Below, piece after piece: positions 6,951 through 14,857 of a stretch of 16,636 nucleotides of DNA. The first letter of the stretch is position 1. Each line of letters begins with the position of its first letter. The position numbers and the translations under genes were made by a program. The notes beneath the pieces were generated by a model that searched no databases, had not been told where the DNA came from, and saw only the letters and a program-made list of their open reading frames with translations. The DNA comes from Candidatus Humimicrobium oleiphilum (GTDB lineage Bacteria; Actinomycetota; Humimicrobiia; Humimicrobiales; Humimicrobiaceae): NCBI GenBank assembly GCA_002304935.1, contig DBPS01000046.1, positions 3,422-20,057 on the forward strand. Direction: 5' to 3'.

Positions 6951-8165
6951 ATGGAAAAAGTATTAATGCCTAAATTAGGGATGGCTCAGTCTTATTGTGT
7001 TATTGAAAAATGGCATAAAAAAGAAGGAGAAAAAATAAATGAGGGGGATATCCTTGCAGAGGTATCTACTGATAAAATAAATTATGAAATCGAAGCAAAA
7101 GTAAGCGGTTATCTGATTAAAATAGTAAGGAATGAAAAAGAGGAAGTACCTGCAAGAGAAGTAATTGCCTTAATCGGTAATAAAAATGAAAAAAGTCCTG
7201 ATTTTGAGCAAGATAAAGCAGAAGAAAATCAATCTTCTGCTGAGTCAGTAAAAATACAGCAGAATGATAATTTAAAAATTACAATTCTTGCAAAAAAACT
7301 AATTGAGAAGAACAAATTAAATGCATCAGAAATCAAAGGGACTGGTCCGGACGGAAGAATTTTAAAGGAAGATGTTTTAAGTTATTTGTCAGATAATAAA
7401 TCTCAGAAAGAAACAAAAGAAAAAGTAAAAATTGTTTCTGAAGATTATAAAAAAGACATGAGTTACGATGTTCTTGATATAAAGATTAACAGGGAAATGG
7501 ATTTAGAAGGCATCAGAAAAACCATTTCGGATAAAATGGTACATGCTGTACAGAATACTCCTCATATTACTCAGAGTTCCAAAGCTGATGTAACTGGACT
7601 AATGGGCATAATGGAAAAATTAAAGATATTATACAAAAAAATATCATTAATGGATTTTATTATTAAAGTTACTGCTTTGGCATTAAGAGAAAACCTGGAA
7701 TTAAATTCCTCTTTAATTAATAATAAATTTGTTGTATATGATGATATTAATATCGGTATAGTGACTTCAATCCCTGAAGGTCTTATTATTCCGGTTATAC
7801 ATCAGTGTGACAAGCTGACCATATTTGAAATTGCAGAACAAAGAAAGCAATTAATAAAAAGGGCTATGGAAAATAAATTAAGTACAGAGGACATTTCAAA
7901 CGGGACTTTTACTATTACTAATTTGGGAATGTTTAATGTGCGTTCATGCACAGCGATTATTTATCCGCCTCAGGGCTCAATTCTGACACTTGGGACCGTT
8001 TATTCAAGTCCGGAAGTCGTTGATAATAATATTGAAATAAGAAAAGTAATGGAGCTTTCCATAACTGAAGATCACAGAATATTAGATGGAGTAAGCGGTG
8101 CAAGATTTTTAAACAAAGCTGTATCATTATTTGAAAATCCAGGCTTGATTACTGAAATAGAATAG
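6951..8165 (+). CDS. acoC: Dihydrolipoyl acyltransferase (E2) of the acetoin/2-oxoacid dehydrogenase complex
   Basis: This is the E2 core enzyme that accepts the acyl group from E1 on a swinging lipoyl arm and transfers it to coenzyme A. Domains in order: one lipoyl domain (about 1-77) with the lipoylated Lys42 in EVSTDKINYEIEA; a Lys/Glu/Gln-rich linker (about 78-108); a peripheral-subunit-binding domain (about 110-146, ending GTGPDGRILKEDVLSYL); a second linker; and the catalytic domain (about 175-404) with DHRILDG (374-380), carrying the catalytic His375 and Asp379. The 404-residue length is normal. RBS AGGGAG precedes the ATG, 89 bases after the E1beta stop. Lipoate attachment and an E3 are needed for turnover, and neither gene is in the window. 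E2 family is certain; the acetoin assignment is inferred from the E1 subunits and the neighbouring aldehyde oxidoreductase. Confidence 0.88.
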   Translation: MEKVLMPKLGMAQSYCVIEKWHKKEGEKINEGDILAEVSTDKINYEIEAKVSGYLIKIVRNEKEEVPAREVIALIGNKNEKSPDFEQDKAEENQSSAESVKIQQNDNLKITILAKKLIEKNKLNASEIKGTGPDGRILKEDVLSYLSDNKSQKETKEKVKIVSEDYKKDMSYDVLDIKINREMDLEGIRKTISDKMVHAVQNTPHITQSSKADVTGLMGIMEKLKILYKKISLMDFIIKVTALALRENLELNSSLINNKFVVYDDINIGIVTSIPEGLIIPVIHQCDKLTIFEIAEQRKQLIKRAMENKLSTEDISNGTFTITNLGMFNVRSCTAIIYPPQGSILTLGTVYSSPEVVDNNIEIRKVMELSITEDHRILDGVSGARFLNKAVSLFENPGLITEIE

Positions 8166-8276
8166 TTTGAAATATATTAATGAATTATAAATTTTTATTG
8201 AAGACTTGAGTAAATGCATTTTTTCATGTTAACTGATTTATTGAAATAGAATGATTTTACAGGAGGTCATAGTTTT

Positions 8277-10166
8277 ATGAGCTATGCGGGATATATGGGT
8301 TGCTTCCTTCTGGTTGATCTTGGAAGTGCCAAAATTGAAAAATTTGATTTTAATGAGGATACCAAAAGAAAATTTCTTGGCGGATATGGCTTAGGCTGCA
8401 AGTATATTTATGAAAATCAGAAAGCAAATACAGATCCTTTTTCGCCGGAAAACATAATCGCCTTTATGTCCGGGCCTCTTAACGGAACCAATATACCTGG
8501 GAGCGCAAGATATGTTGTATGTGCAAAATCCCCATTAACAAATTCATGGGGAGATGCAAATTGCGGAGGTTCGTTTGGTCCAGGTCTGAAAATGGCTGGT
8601 TTTGACGGGGTATTTATAAAGGGAATATCAGAAAAGCCGGTATATCTTCTCCTTGAAAATGGGAATGCAGTATTAAAAAATGCAGAGTATTTATGGGGAA
8701 AAGATACCTATGAATGTGATGATATAATACGAGAGAAACATGGTAAAAATGCTGAAGCTGCTATAATCGGTAAAGCTGGCGAACTAAAATCACTGATTTC
8801 CTGCATAGTAAACAGAAAAGGCAAAGTAGCTGGTCGGAGCGGTATGGGAGCAATTATGGGAGCTAAAAAGCTGAAGGCTATTGTTGCATTTGGTGATAAA
8901 AAGGTAGAAATATCTGACAAAGAATTATATGAAACATCAAGGAAAAATTTTGTCAAAGATATTATGAGTGATTACGGAGATGCTTCCTGGTTAAGGCATG
9001 GAGGGACACCGACATCTATTGAGTTTGGAGTTGATGTACAGGACTCACCAATCAAAAATTGGGCTGGAGTAACTGCAGACATGGGCGATTATTCAGAATT
9101 TAAATATGAGAATATAGAAAAATATTTAACCAAAAGAGAGACATGCTATAAATGTCCTATCGGGTGCTGGGACAGACTAATAATTGATAAAGGTATTTAT
9201 TCATTAAGTGAACCTGCTTCAGTACCTGAATACGAGACAGCAGCAATGTTCGGTTCTAATTGTTTAAATAATAATTTTGAATCAATCGCAAAATGTAATG
9301 ATATTTGTAACAGAAATGGCATAGATACTATTTCTGCGGGCGGAACAATAGCTTTTGCAATTGAGTGTTTTGAAAATGGTATAATCACAAAAAAAGATAC
9401 TGACGGGCTTGAACTTAACTGGGGAAATCATGAGGCTATTGTCAAGACTATGGAAAAAATGGCAAATGGAGAAGGTTTCGGAGCAGTTCTTTTAAATGGT
9501 TCGAAAAAAGCCTCAGAAATAATAGGAAGAGGCTCTGAAAAATTTGCGATGCACATATCAGGAAGGGAATTACCTGCCCACGATCCGAGATGGGATCCAA
9601 GCCTGGCAGTTATTTATGCCCTTGAGCCTACTCCGGCAAACCATTGCCAGGGTGCACAAAACCTCGGACATAAGGACCTGCAAAATGTTTTTCCGGACGT
9701 GGATTTTTCTACATGTGCGGGAGAGAACAAGACAAAATTTTCAGGAAGAGCAAAAGAAATAATTGTATTGATGAATTTAATTCATACTGTTAACTGCACA
9801 GGTATGTGCTGGTTTGCCTGGGGTTGCACAGAATTAAAAAATCATCTTGGCTGCCTAAAAGCTGTTACAGGCTGGGATATACAAATTGATGAATTGTATA
9901 AAACCGGGGAAAGAATTATGAACCTGAGACAATTATTTAATTTAAGGGAAGGAATTCATCAGTCTGACAGAAAAATACCTGGAAGAATGCTGGGGAGGCC
10001 GCCTCTTAATGATGGTGTAACCAAAGGGATAGTAGTTGACTGGGACACTATGGTAAAAGAGTTTTATAATGAACTGGACTGGGATTTGGAAAAAAGCAGG
10101 CCATCAAAAGAAAAGTTGCAAGAATTAGATCTCAGCTGGGCGATTAAAGACATCTATAGTGATTGA
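8277..10166 (+). CDS. aor: Aldehyde:ferredoxin oxidoreductase family, tungsten/molybdenum enzyme
   Basis: This 629-residue cytoplasmic enzyme is expected to oxidise an aldehyde to its carboxylic acid with ferredoxin as electron acceptor. The three domains of the family are visible: an N-terminal domain with FLGGYGLGCKYIYEN (33-47) and PGSARYVV (74-81), which contact the bis-pterin cofactor; AGRSGMGAIMGAKKLKAIVAF (from 185); and the Fe-S domain with CYKCPIGC (Cys290, 293, 297) plus Cys511 in CTGMCWFAWG, the four ligands of the [4Fe-4S] cluster. RNGIDTISAGGTIAFAIECFENGI (from 346) is also characteristic. AGGAGG (8261-8266) precedes the ATG at 8277. It follows the E2 gene by 111 bases with no terminator, so co-expression is likely. 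Acetaldehyde released by acetoin cleavage is a reasonable substrate, but this family is broad and substrate cannot be read from sequence. Confidence 0.9.
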   Translation: MSYAGYMGCFLLVDLGSAKIEKFDFNEDTKRKFLGGYGLGCKYIYENQKANTDPFSPENIIAFMSGPLNGTNIPGSARYVVCAKSPLTNSWGDANCGGSFGPGLKMAGFDGVFIKGISEKPVYLLLENGNAVLKNAEYLWGKDTYECDDIIREKHGKNAEAAIIGKAGELKSLISCIVNRKGKVAGRSGMGAIMGAKKLKAIVAFGDKKVEISDKELYETSRKNFVKDIMSDYGDASWLRHGGTPTSIEFGVDVQDSPIKNWAGVTADMGDYSEFKYENIEKYLTKRETCYKCPIGCWDRLIIDKGIYSLSEPASVPEYETAAMFGSNCLNNNFESIAKCNDICNRNGIDTISAGGTIAFAIECFENGIITKKDTDGLELNWGNHEAIVKTMEKMANGEGFGAVLLNGSKKASEIIGRGSEKFAMHISGRELPAHDPRWDPSLAVIYALEPTPANHCQGAQNLGHKDLQNVFPDVDFSTCAGENKTKFSGRAKEIIVLMNLIHTVNCTGMCWFAWGCTELKNHLGCLKAVTGWDIQIDELYKTGERIMNLRQLFNLREGIHQSDRKIPGRMLGRPPLNDGVTKGIVVDWDTMVKEFYNELDWDLEKSRPSKEKLQELDLSWAIKDIYSD

Positions 10167-10256
10167 TGAAAATAATATACATATACCATGTGATTTTTAA
10201 TATGAAAGGGTGCTTTATCAAAGAAAGATTAATGAATAATTAAATATAGATTGTAA

Positions 10257-10401
10257 TAATACAAGAGATATCTCAGATTGTTTGAGAAGCCGAAGGTGGA
10301 GAAACTCTCAGGCAGAAGGATTGTATTAATTAAATATCCTGGAGAAGCTTTTAAATAAGCTACCGACGGGGATAAAATCTCTCAGGTATAAAGACAGGAT
10401 A
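10257..10401 (+). ncRNA. Tandem glycine riboswitch 2, leader of the glycine cleavage operon
   Basis: Aptamer I: P1 TAATACAA (10257-10264) with TTGTATTA (10321-10328), stem TCTCA (10271-10275) with TGAGA (10283-10287), core motifs CCGAAGG (10290-10296) and CTCTCAGG (10305-10312). Aptamer II: P1 TATCCTG (10335-10341) with CAGGATA (10395-10401), a short stem AGCTT/AAGCT, core motif CCGACGG (10363-10369, one base off the usual CCGAAGG) and CTCAGG (10381-10386). P1 of aptamer II overlaps the terminator's 5' strand, the same ON-switch design as the first riboswitch. No clear promoter was found between the previous stop (10166) and 10257, so transcription may come from a weak promoter there or from upstream. 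Confidence 0.93.
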
Positions 10402-10440
10402 ATGTAAATTTATTATTTATATTATCCTGTCTTTATTTAT
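10390..10440 (+). terminator. Riboswitch-controlled intrinsic terminator 2
   Basis: A 20-bp hairpin (10390-10409 with 10415-10434, one G-U pair, loop TTATT) is followed by a T-rich but interrupted tract. Its 5' strand includes CAGGATA (10395-10401), also used by P1 of glycine aptamer II, so ligand binding and termination compete. Confidence 0.87.
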
Positions 10441-10478
10441 TAATGAAATGAATTAGAAAACATTAGAGAGGAAAAGAA

Positions 10479-13100
10479 ATGTTAAAAACAACTTTATATG
10501 AGAAACATGTTGAACTTGGCGCCAAGATGGTTGATTTTGGAGGGTGGAATATGCCTCTTTATTATAAAGATGGAATAGTTAAAGAGCATCTGGAGACAAG
10601 AAAAACAGCCGGTCTTTTTGATGTTTCTCATATGGGTAGGTTAATTATAAAAGGTAATGATGCCATACCCTTTCTTCAAAAGGTATTAACTAATAATGCT
10701 GCTTCACTGCAGGTGGGAGAAAGCCAGTATACTTTAATCCAGAATGAATCAGGTGGGTCGATTGATGATGCATATCTTTATTATTTTACAGAAGGTGAAT
10801 ATATCCTGGTTGTTAATGCTTCAAACAGGGAAAAAGATGTGGAACATTTTGTTAAGAATTCCAGGAGTTTTAAAGAATTGGAAATTATTGATAAAACCTT
10901 TGATATCGACATGATAAGCCTTCAGGGTCCTTTGTCAAAAAATATACTTCTGGATTTGATATCATCAGGAAGTCTGCCAGAACCTTTAAGAAATAAATTA
11001 AGCGTAGTTTATATAAATGATAATAAAGTTTTAATCGGCAGAACCGGATATACCGGAGAGCCTTTATGCTATGAACTATTTTTTGATAAAAAATATTCGC
11101 CAGAGTTATGGGATAAAATATTATCAAAAGGGGCTCATCCCATAGGCCTGGGTGCCAGGGACACTTTAAGGCTTGAAGCAGGCCTGCCTCTTTATGGTCA
11201 TGAACTAAATGAAGATATACATATTTTTTCATCACCTTTGTCAAAATTTGCGGTAAGTTTTTCTTCCCTGAAAGGAGAATTTATCGGGAAAGAAGAGCTT
11301 TCAAAACAATTTGAAGCATTGAAAAAAGTTGAAAAGGGAGACTATTCCCAAGAAAATGACCTGCCAAAAATAATAGTCCCTATTGAAATAATTGAGAAAA
11401 GCGTTGCAAGACGTAATGATAAAATATTTAAAAACAACAGGCTGATAGGTTATGTTACCAGCGGAACAGTAGTGCCTTACTGGGAAAAGGAAGGCGAAGG
11501 TATTTCTACCAGGCTTACAGATAATTATAAATTCAGGTCAATATGCCTTGGGATTGTAGACGCAGGAATTTGGGAAAAAGATTATGTGGAAGTGGAAGTA
11601 AGAGATAAAAAAGTCAAAGCAATTGTTATGCCCTACCTTTTAAGAAGTGAAGCACCACCTTATTCATATGCAATTACTTCATCCGAGATATTAATAGAGA
11701 AACAAAAAGTCGAGCAGGGCAATATTAAGGATTCTTTGCAGATACTTATAAAAAAAGCGCTTGACAACAATCTGTGGAGACAGAAAGAATGTATAAATCT
11801 TATTCCATCAGAAATGACACCATCAAAACTGGTAAAAGCATTATCCATATCAGATCCTTCAGGCAGATATGCAGAGCATAAAAAAGTCAAAGCTTATTCA
11901 GGCCTGGACGTATTCTATTATCAGGGAGTTAATTTTATTGCAGAGGTTGAAGAACTTCTAAAATCAGAGTTTATGAAATATTTCAGTTGTAAAAATGTTG
12001 AAGTAAGAGATATTTCAGGCCAGATGGCAAATTCTACAGTATTTGGCGGTCTTGTTGACTATTTGAACATGACCGATAAAAGAACAGAATCAAAAAAGAT
12101 AGAACAGGTATTAAATCACCATATAATTAAAGGTGGCCATCTAAGTGCCCAGCCAATGGGAGCATTAAAAGATTTTATATCAATAAATAAAATAACTGAA
12201 AGACCGGCAGTGATTGATTTTCCTGCCTGTGCAGATAATCCATATAAAACTGATGTGGAGAAAACCAAAGAAGTTATTTTAAGATATAAACCGACCCTTA
12301 TTATATTTGGGAAAAGTATGGTACTGCATAAAGAACCGATTAAAGAAATCAGGGATTTCCTGAACGATCAGAAACTGGATTGCCTCATCATGTATGATAT
12401 GGCACATGTTCTGGGCCTGGTAGGCCAGTATTTCCAGGAACCTTTCTGTGAAGGAGCAGATATAGTTACCGGATCAACACATAAAACTTTTTTTGGTACC
12501 CAGAGAGGGGTCATAGCTTCAGATTTCATAGAAACAGATATCAGATATAAGCTGTGGGAAGCAATTGAAAACAGAGTTTTCCCAGGTAGTGTAAGCAATC
12601 ATCATCTGGGAACCATGCTGGGATTACTGGCTGCAGCATATGAAATGAATTATTTTAAAAATGAATATCAGAAAAAAGTTATCTCAAATGCCAAGAGTTT
12701 TGCAAATGCATTAACAAATAACGGACTGAAAATGGGCGGCGATCCTTCAATTTCCTATACTGAAACGCATCAGGTTATACTGGAAGTAGGTTTCAGCAAG
12801 GGTATTGAAATTGCCAGCACGCTTGAAATGAATAATATTTTAACCAATTACCAGGCGACATCTGAGGAAGAAGGATTTACTGCTTCGGGTGCCATAAGGA
12901 TGGGGGTTGCAGAAATGACGCGCTTTGGCATGGGGGAAAAAGATTTTGAAGAATTAAGCGAATATATAGCAGGAATAATATTGAAAGGGAAAAATCTTAA
13001 AAAGCAGATAACTGATTTTAGAAAAAGATTTTTAGATATGAAATTCTGTTTTGATGAAGATAATGCATTAAATGTTATTAATAATTTATTTGATAAATAG
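10479..13100 (+). CDS. gcvT: GcvT-SHMT fusion: aminomethyltransferase joined to serine hydroxymethyltransferase-like domain
   Basis: One 873-residue frame holds two enzymes. Residues 1 to about 395 are the glycine cleavage T-protein (GcvT), with FGGWNMPLYYKDGIVKEH near the start, the catalytic-region Asp in GGSIDDAYLYYF (Asp96-97), VVNASNREKD, GRTGYTGEP (187-195) and GLGARDTLRLEAGLPLYGHEL. After a short linker (about 396-415) comes an SHMT-fold PLP domain (416-873): LIPSEMTPS (441-449), RYAEH (463-467), GGHL (552-555), YDMAHVLGLVG (639-649), STHKT with the predicted PLP lysine Lys669, and GAIRMG with the substrate-carboxylate Arg807. Separate GcvT and SHMT are usually about 365 and 415 residues, so both halves are full length. 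Together they could turn H-protein-bound aminomethyl plus a second glycine into serine. RBS GAGAGGAAAAG; first gene after the riboswitch. The SHMT half is divergent and its exact reaction is inferred. Confidence 0.9.
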   Translation: MLKTTLYEKHVELGAKMVDFGGWNMPLYYKDGIVKEHLETRKTAGLFDVSHMGRLIIKGNDAIPFLQKVLTNNAASLQVGESQYTLIQNESGGSIDDAYLYYFTEGEYILVVNASNREKDVEHFVKNSRSFKELEIIDKTFDIDMISLQGPLSKNILLDLISSGSLPEPLRNKLSVVYINDNKVLIGRTGYTGEPLCYELFFDKKYSPELWDKILSKGAHPIGLGARDTLRLEAGLPLYGHELNEDIHIFSSPLSKFAVSFSSLKGEFIGKEELSKQFEALKKVEKGDYSQENDLPKIIVPIEIIEKSVARRNDKIFKNNRLIGYVTSGTVVPYWEKEGEGISTRLTDNYKFRSICLGIVDAGIWEKDYVEVEVRDKKVKAIVMPYLLRSEAPPYSYAITSSEILIEKQKVEQGNIKDSLQILIKKALDNNLWRQKECINLIPSEMTPSKLVKALSISDPSGRYAEHKKVKAYSGLDVFYYQGVNFIAEVEELLKSEFMKYFSCKNVEVRDISGQMANSTVFGGLVDYLNMTDKRTESKKIEQVLNHHIIKGGHLSAQPMGALKDFISINKITERPAVIDFPACADNPYKTDVEKTKEVILRYKPTLIIFGKSMVLHKEPIKEIRDFLNDQKLDCLIMYDMAHVLGLVGQYFQEPFCEGADIVTGSTHKTFFGTQRGVIASDFIETDIRYKLWEAIENRVFPGSVSNHHLGTMLGLLAAAYEMNYFKNEYQKKVISNAKSFANALTNNGLKMGGDPSISYTETHQVILEVGFSKGIEIASTLEMNNILTNYQATSEEEGFTASGAIRMGVAEMTRFGMGEKDFEELSEYIAGIILKGKNLKKQITDFRKRFLDMKFCFDEDNALNVINNLFDK

Positions 13101-13113
13101 AAAGGATCAGCAA

Positions 13114-13485
13114 ATGTCAGAGAAAATTAAATATTCAAAGACTTATGAGTACATTATTATCAAAGATAATACCGGTATTGTCGGAGTTACCAGGGAGGCA
13201 GTGGAGAAACTTGGCGATATATACCTGATTGATTTACCGAAAGCTGAAACTGAATGCAAAAAAGGCGATGCTGCCGGTACTATCGAGTCAGTAAAATCAG
13301 TTTCAGAAATATACAGTCCTGTCAGCGGATTGATATTTGAAGTAAATGAGAACCTGAAAGAAAAACCAGAACTTATAACAGAAGACTGCCTTGGAGAAGG
13401 CTGGATATTTAAGATAAAAATTGCAGACTTAAAAGAATTGGATCAGTTAATGGATTATGAAGAATTTATAAAATTTATTAATTGA
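13114..13485 (+). CDS. gcvH: Glycine cleavage system H protein (lipoyl carrier)
   Basis: This 123-residue lipoyl protein carries the aminomethyl group from GcvP to GcvT and electrons to the L-protein. The lipoyl site is GTIESVKSVSEIYSPVSG, with the lipoylated Lys61 followed by the classic IYSP-SG turn. The N-terminus (KTYEYIIIKDNTGIVGVTREAVEKLGDIYLIDLPKA) and C-terminal GEGWIFKIK match the family, and the length is normal. The ATG at 13114 is chosen because AAAGGA (13101-13106) lies just upstream, right after the fusion gene's stop. An in-frame start at 13072 would add 14 non-homologous residues and overlap the previous gene. It is the second gene of the glycine operon. Confidence 0.95.
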   Translation: MSEKIKYSKTYEYIIIKDNTGIVGVTREAVEKLGDIYLIDLPKAETECKKGDAAGTIESVKSVSEIYSPVSGLIFEVNENLKEKPELITEDCLGEGWIFKIKIADLKELDQLMDYEEFIKFIN

Positions 13486-13504
13486 AAAAATAAAGGTTAA
13501 TGTT

Positions 13505-14857
13505 ATGACTTATTCTTTAAAAATTACAAAAAATCAAGAAGAAATTTACAAAGAACTGGGAATAAGTAATTATAAAGAGCTTTTTAATGCTATCCCAAAA
13601 GAAGTTTTTGAACCGGAAATCAGGCTGGATGAATCATTAAGTGAAAAGGAAATAAAAGAAAAATTAACTGAGATAGGGTCAGCAAATAAAAATATCAGTG
13701 ACTTTGCTTCTTTTATTGGCGGTGGGGCTTATTATCATTATATACCCAGCCTGGTAAAAGCAATTACAGGTATCAGCAGTTTTTATACTGCATATACCCC
13801 GTATCAGGCAGAAATTTCACAGGGTACGCTCCAGTATATTTTTGATTTTCAATCATTAGTCTGCAGGCTTACAGGTATGGAAGTGGCAAATGCTTCCATG
13901 TATGACGGAGCCAGCGCTCTTGCAGAAGCTGTTTTAATGGCTAACAGAATTAATGGCAAAAAAGAATTTATCATATCCAAAACTATTCATCCTGAATATA
14001 TGGAAACATGCAAAACTTATTTAAGCGGAAAGGATTTAAGAATAGTCGAATCAGATTATGATAATGGTGTTACCGATTTGGAAAAATTAAAAAATCTGAT
14101 CAATAAGGATACAGGAGCTGTGGTAATACAGAATCCTAACTTTTTCGGATGTTTTGAAGAATTAGATAAAATAAATGATATAGTAAAAAATTTTCCGGAT
14201 TGTTTATTTATTGTAAGCATTGTTAATCCCATGCATCTGGGTTTATGCGTTCCACCTGCTGTAAATGGGGCTGATATAGTTACCGGGGAAGGCCAGTCTT
14301 TTGGAAACCCAGTTTCTTTCGGAGGTCCATATCTTGGGTTTTTTGCAACAAAGCAAAAATTTATCAGACAGCTTCCCGGAAGAATTGTTGGCAAAACTAC
14401 AGATATAAAAGGAAATGATGCTTATGTCCTTACCTTTCAGACAAGAGAACAGCATATAAGAAAAAATAAAGCAACCAGTAATATCTGTTCAAACCATAGT
14501 TTAAACGCGCTTGCTTTTGTAGTTTATTTATCCAGTGTTGGCGAAAAAGGTTTAAGGGAAACAGCAAATATATGTATCCAGAGGGCTCATTATCTTAGTG
14601 AAAAAATAAATTCATTAAATAGCTTTAAACTCAGATTCAATTCCAGATTTTTTAATGAATTTGTTGTCCAGACTGATATGGATACGGAAAAACTTCAGAA
14701 TATTCTATATGACAGCAAAATACTTGGCGGAATATTGCTGGAAGAATATTTTCCGGAGCTGAGAGGATGTATCCTGATGACTGTTACCGAGATGAATTCA
14801 GTAAAAGACATTAACAGATATTTTAATATTTTAAATACTATTTCAGATGGTGATTAA
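13505..14857 (+). CDS. gcvPA: Glycine decarboxylase (P protein), subunit 1
   Basis: This is the alpha-type subunit of the two-subunit, PLP-dependent glycine decarboxylase, which decarboxylates glycine and loads the aminomethyl group on GcvH. The 450 residues show the strongly conserved GGGAYYHYIPSLVKAI (about 72-87), FYTAYTPYQAEISQGTLQYIF, VANASMYDGASALAEA and GGPYLGFFATKQKFIRQLPGRIVG, the N-terminal half of the long P protein. The PLP lysine is on subunit 2, so this subunit acts only in complex. It starts at ATG 13505 after AAAGG, 19 bases downstream of gcvH. Its stop overlaps the next gene, which supports coupled translation of the two subunits. Confidence 0.96.
   Translation: MTYSLKITKNQEEIYKELGISNYKELFNAIPKEVFEPEIRLDESLSEKEIKEKLTEIGSANKNISDFASFIGGGAYYHYIPSLVKAITGISSFYTAYTPYQAEISQGTLQYIFDFQSLVCRLTGMEVANASMYDGASALAEAVLMANRINGKKEFIISKTIHPEYMETCKTYLSGKDLRIVESDYDNGVTDLEKLKNLINKDTGAVVIQNPNFFGCFEELDKINDIVKNFPDCLFIVSIVNPMHLGLCVPPAVNGADIVTGEGQSFGNPVSFGGPYLGFFATKQKFIRQLPGRIVGKTTDIKGNDAYVLTFQTREQHIRKNKATSNICSNHSLNALAFVVYLSSVGEKGLRETANICIQRAHYLSEKINSLNSFKLRFNSRFFNEFVVQTDMDTEKLQNILYDSKILGGILLEEYFPELRGCILMTVTEMNSVKDINRYFNILNTISDGD

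Noticed and set aside
9544..9762. 72-codon + strand ORF within the aldehyde oxidoreductase gene
   Set aside because: It lies entirely within a conserved coding frame and has no ribosome binding site or recognisable product.
10167..10256. Promoter for the glycine cleavage riboswitch
   Set aside because: TATAGA at 10245 and similar strings lack a matching -35 element; a promoter is probable but cannot be placed.
13072..13113. Longer gcvH start at 13072
   Set aside because: It adds 14 residues not found in H proteins, overlaps the fusion gene, and lacks the AAAGGA site that serves ATG 13114.
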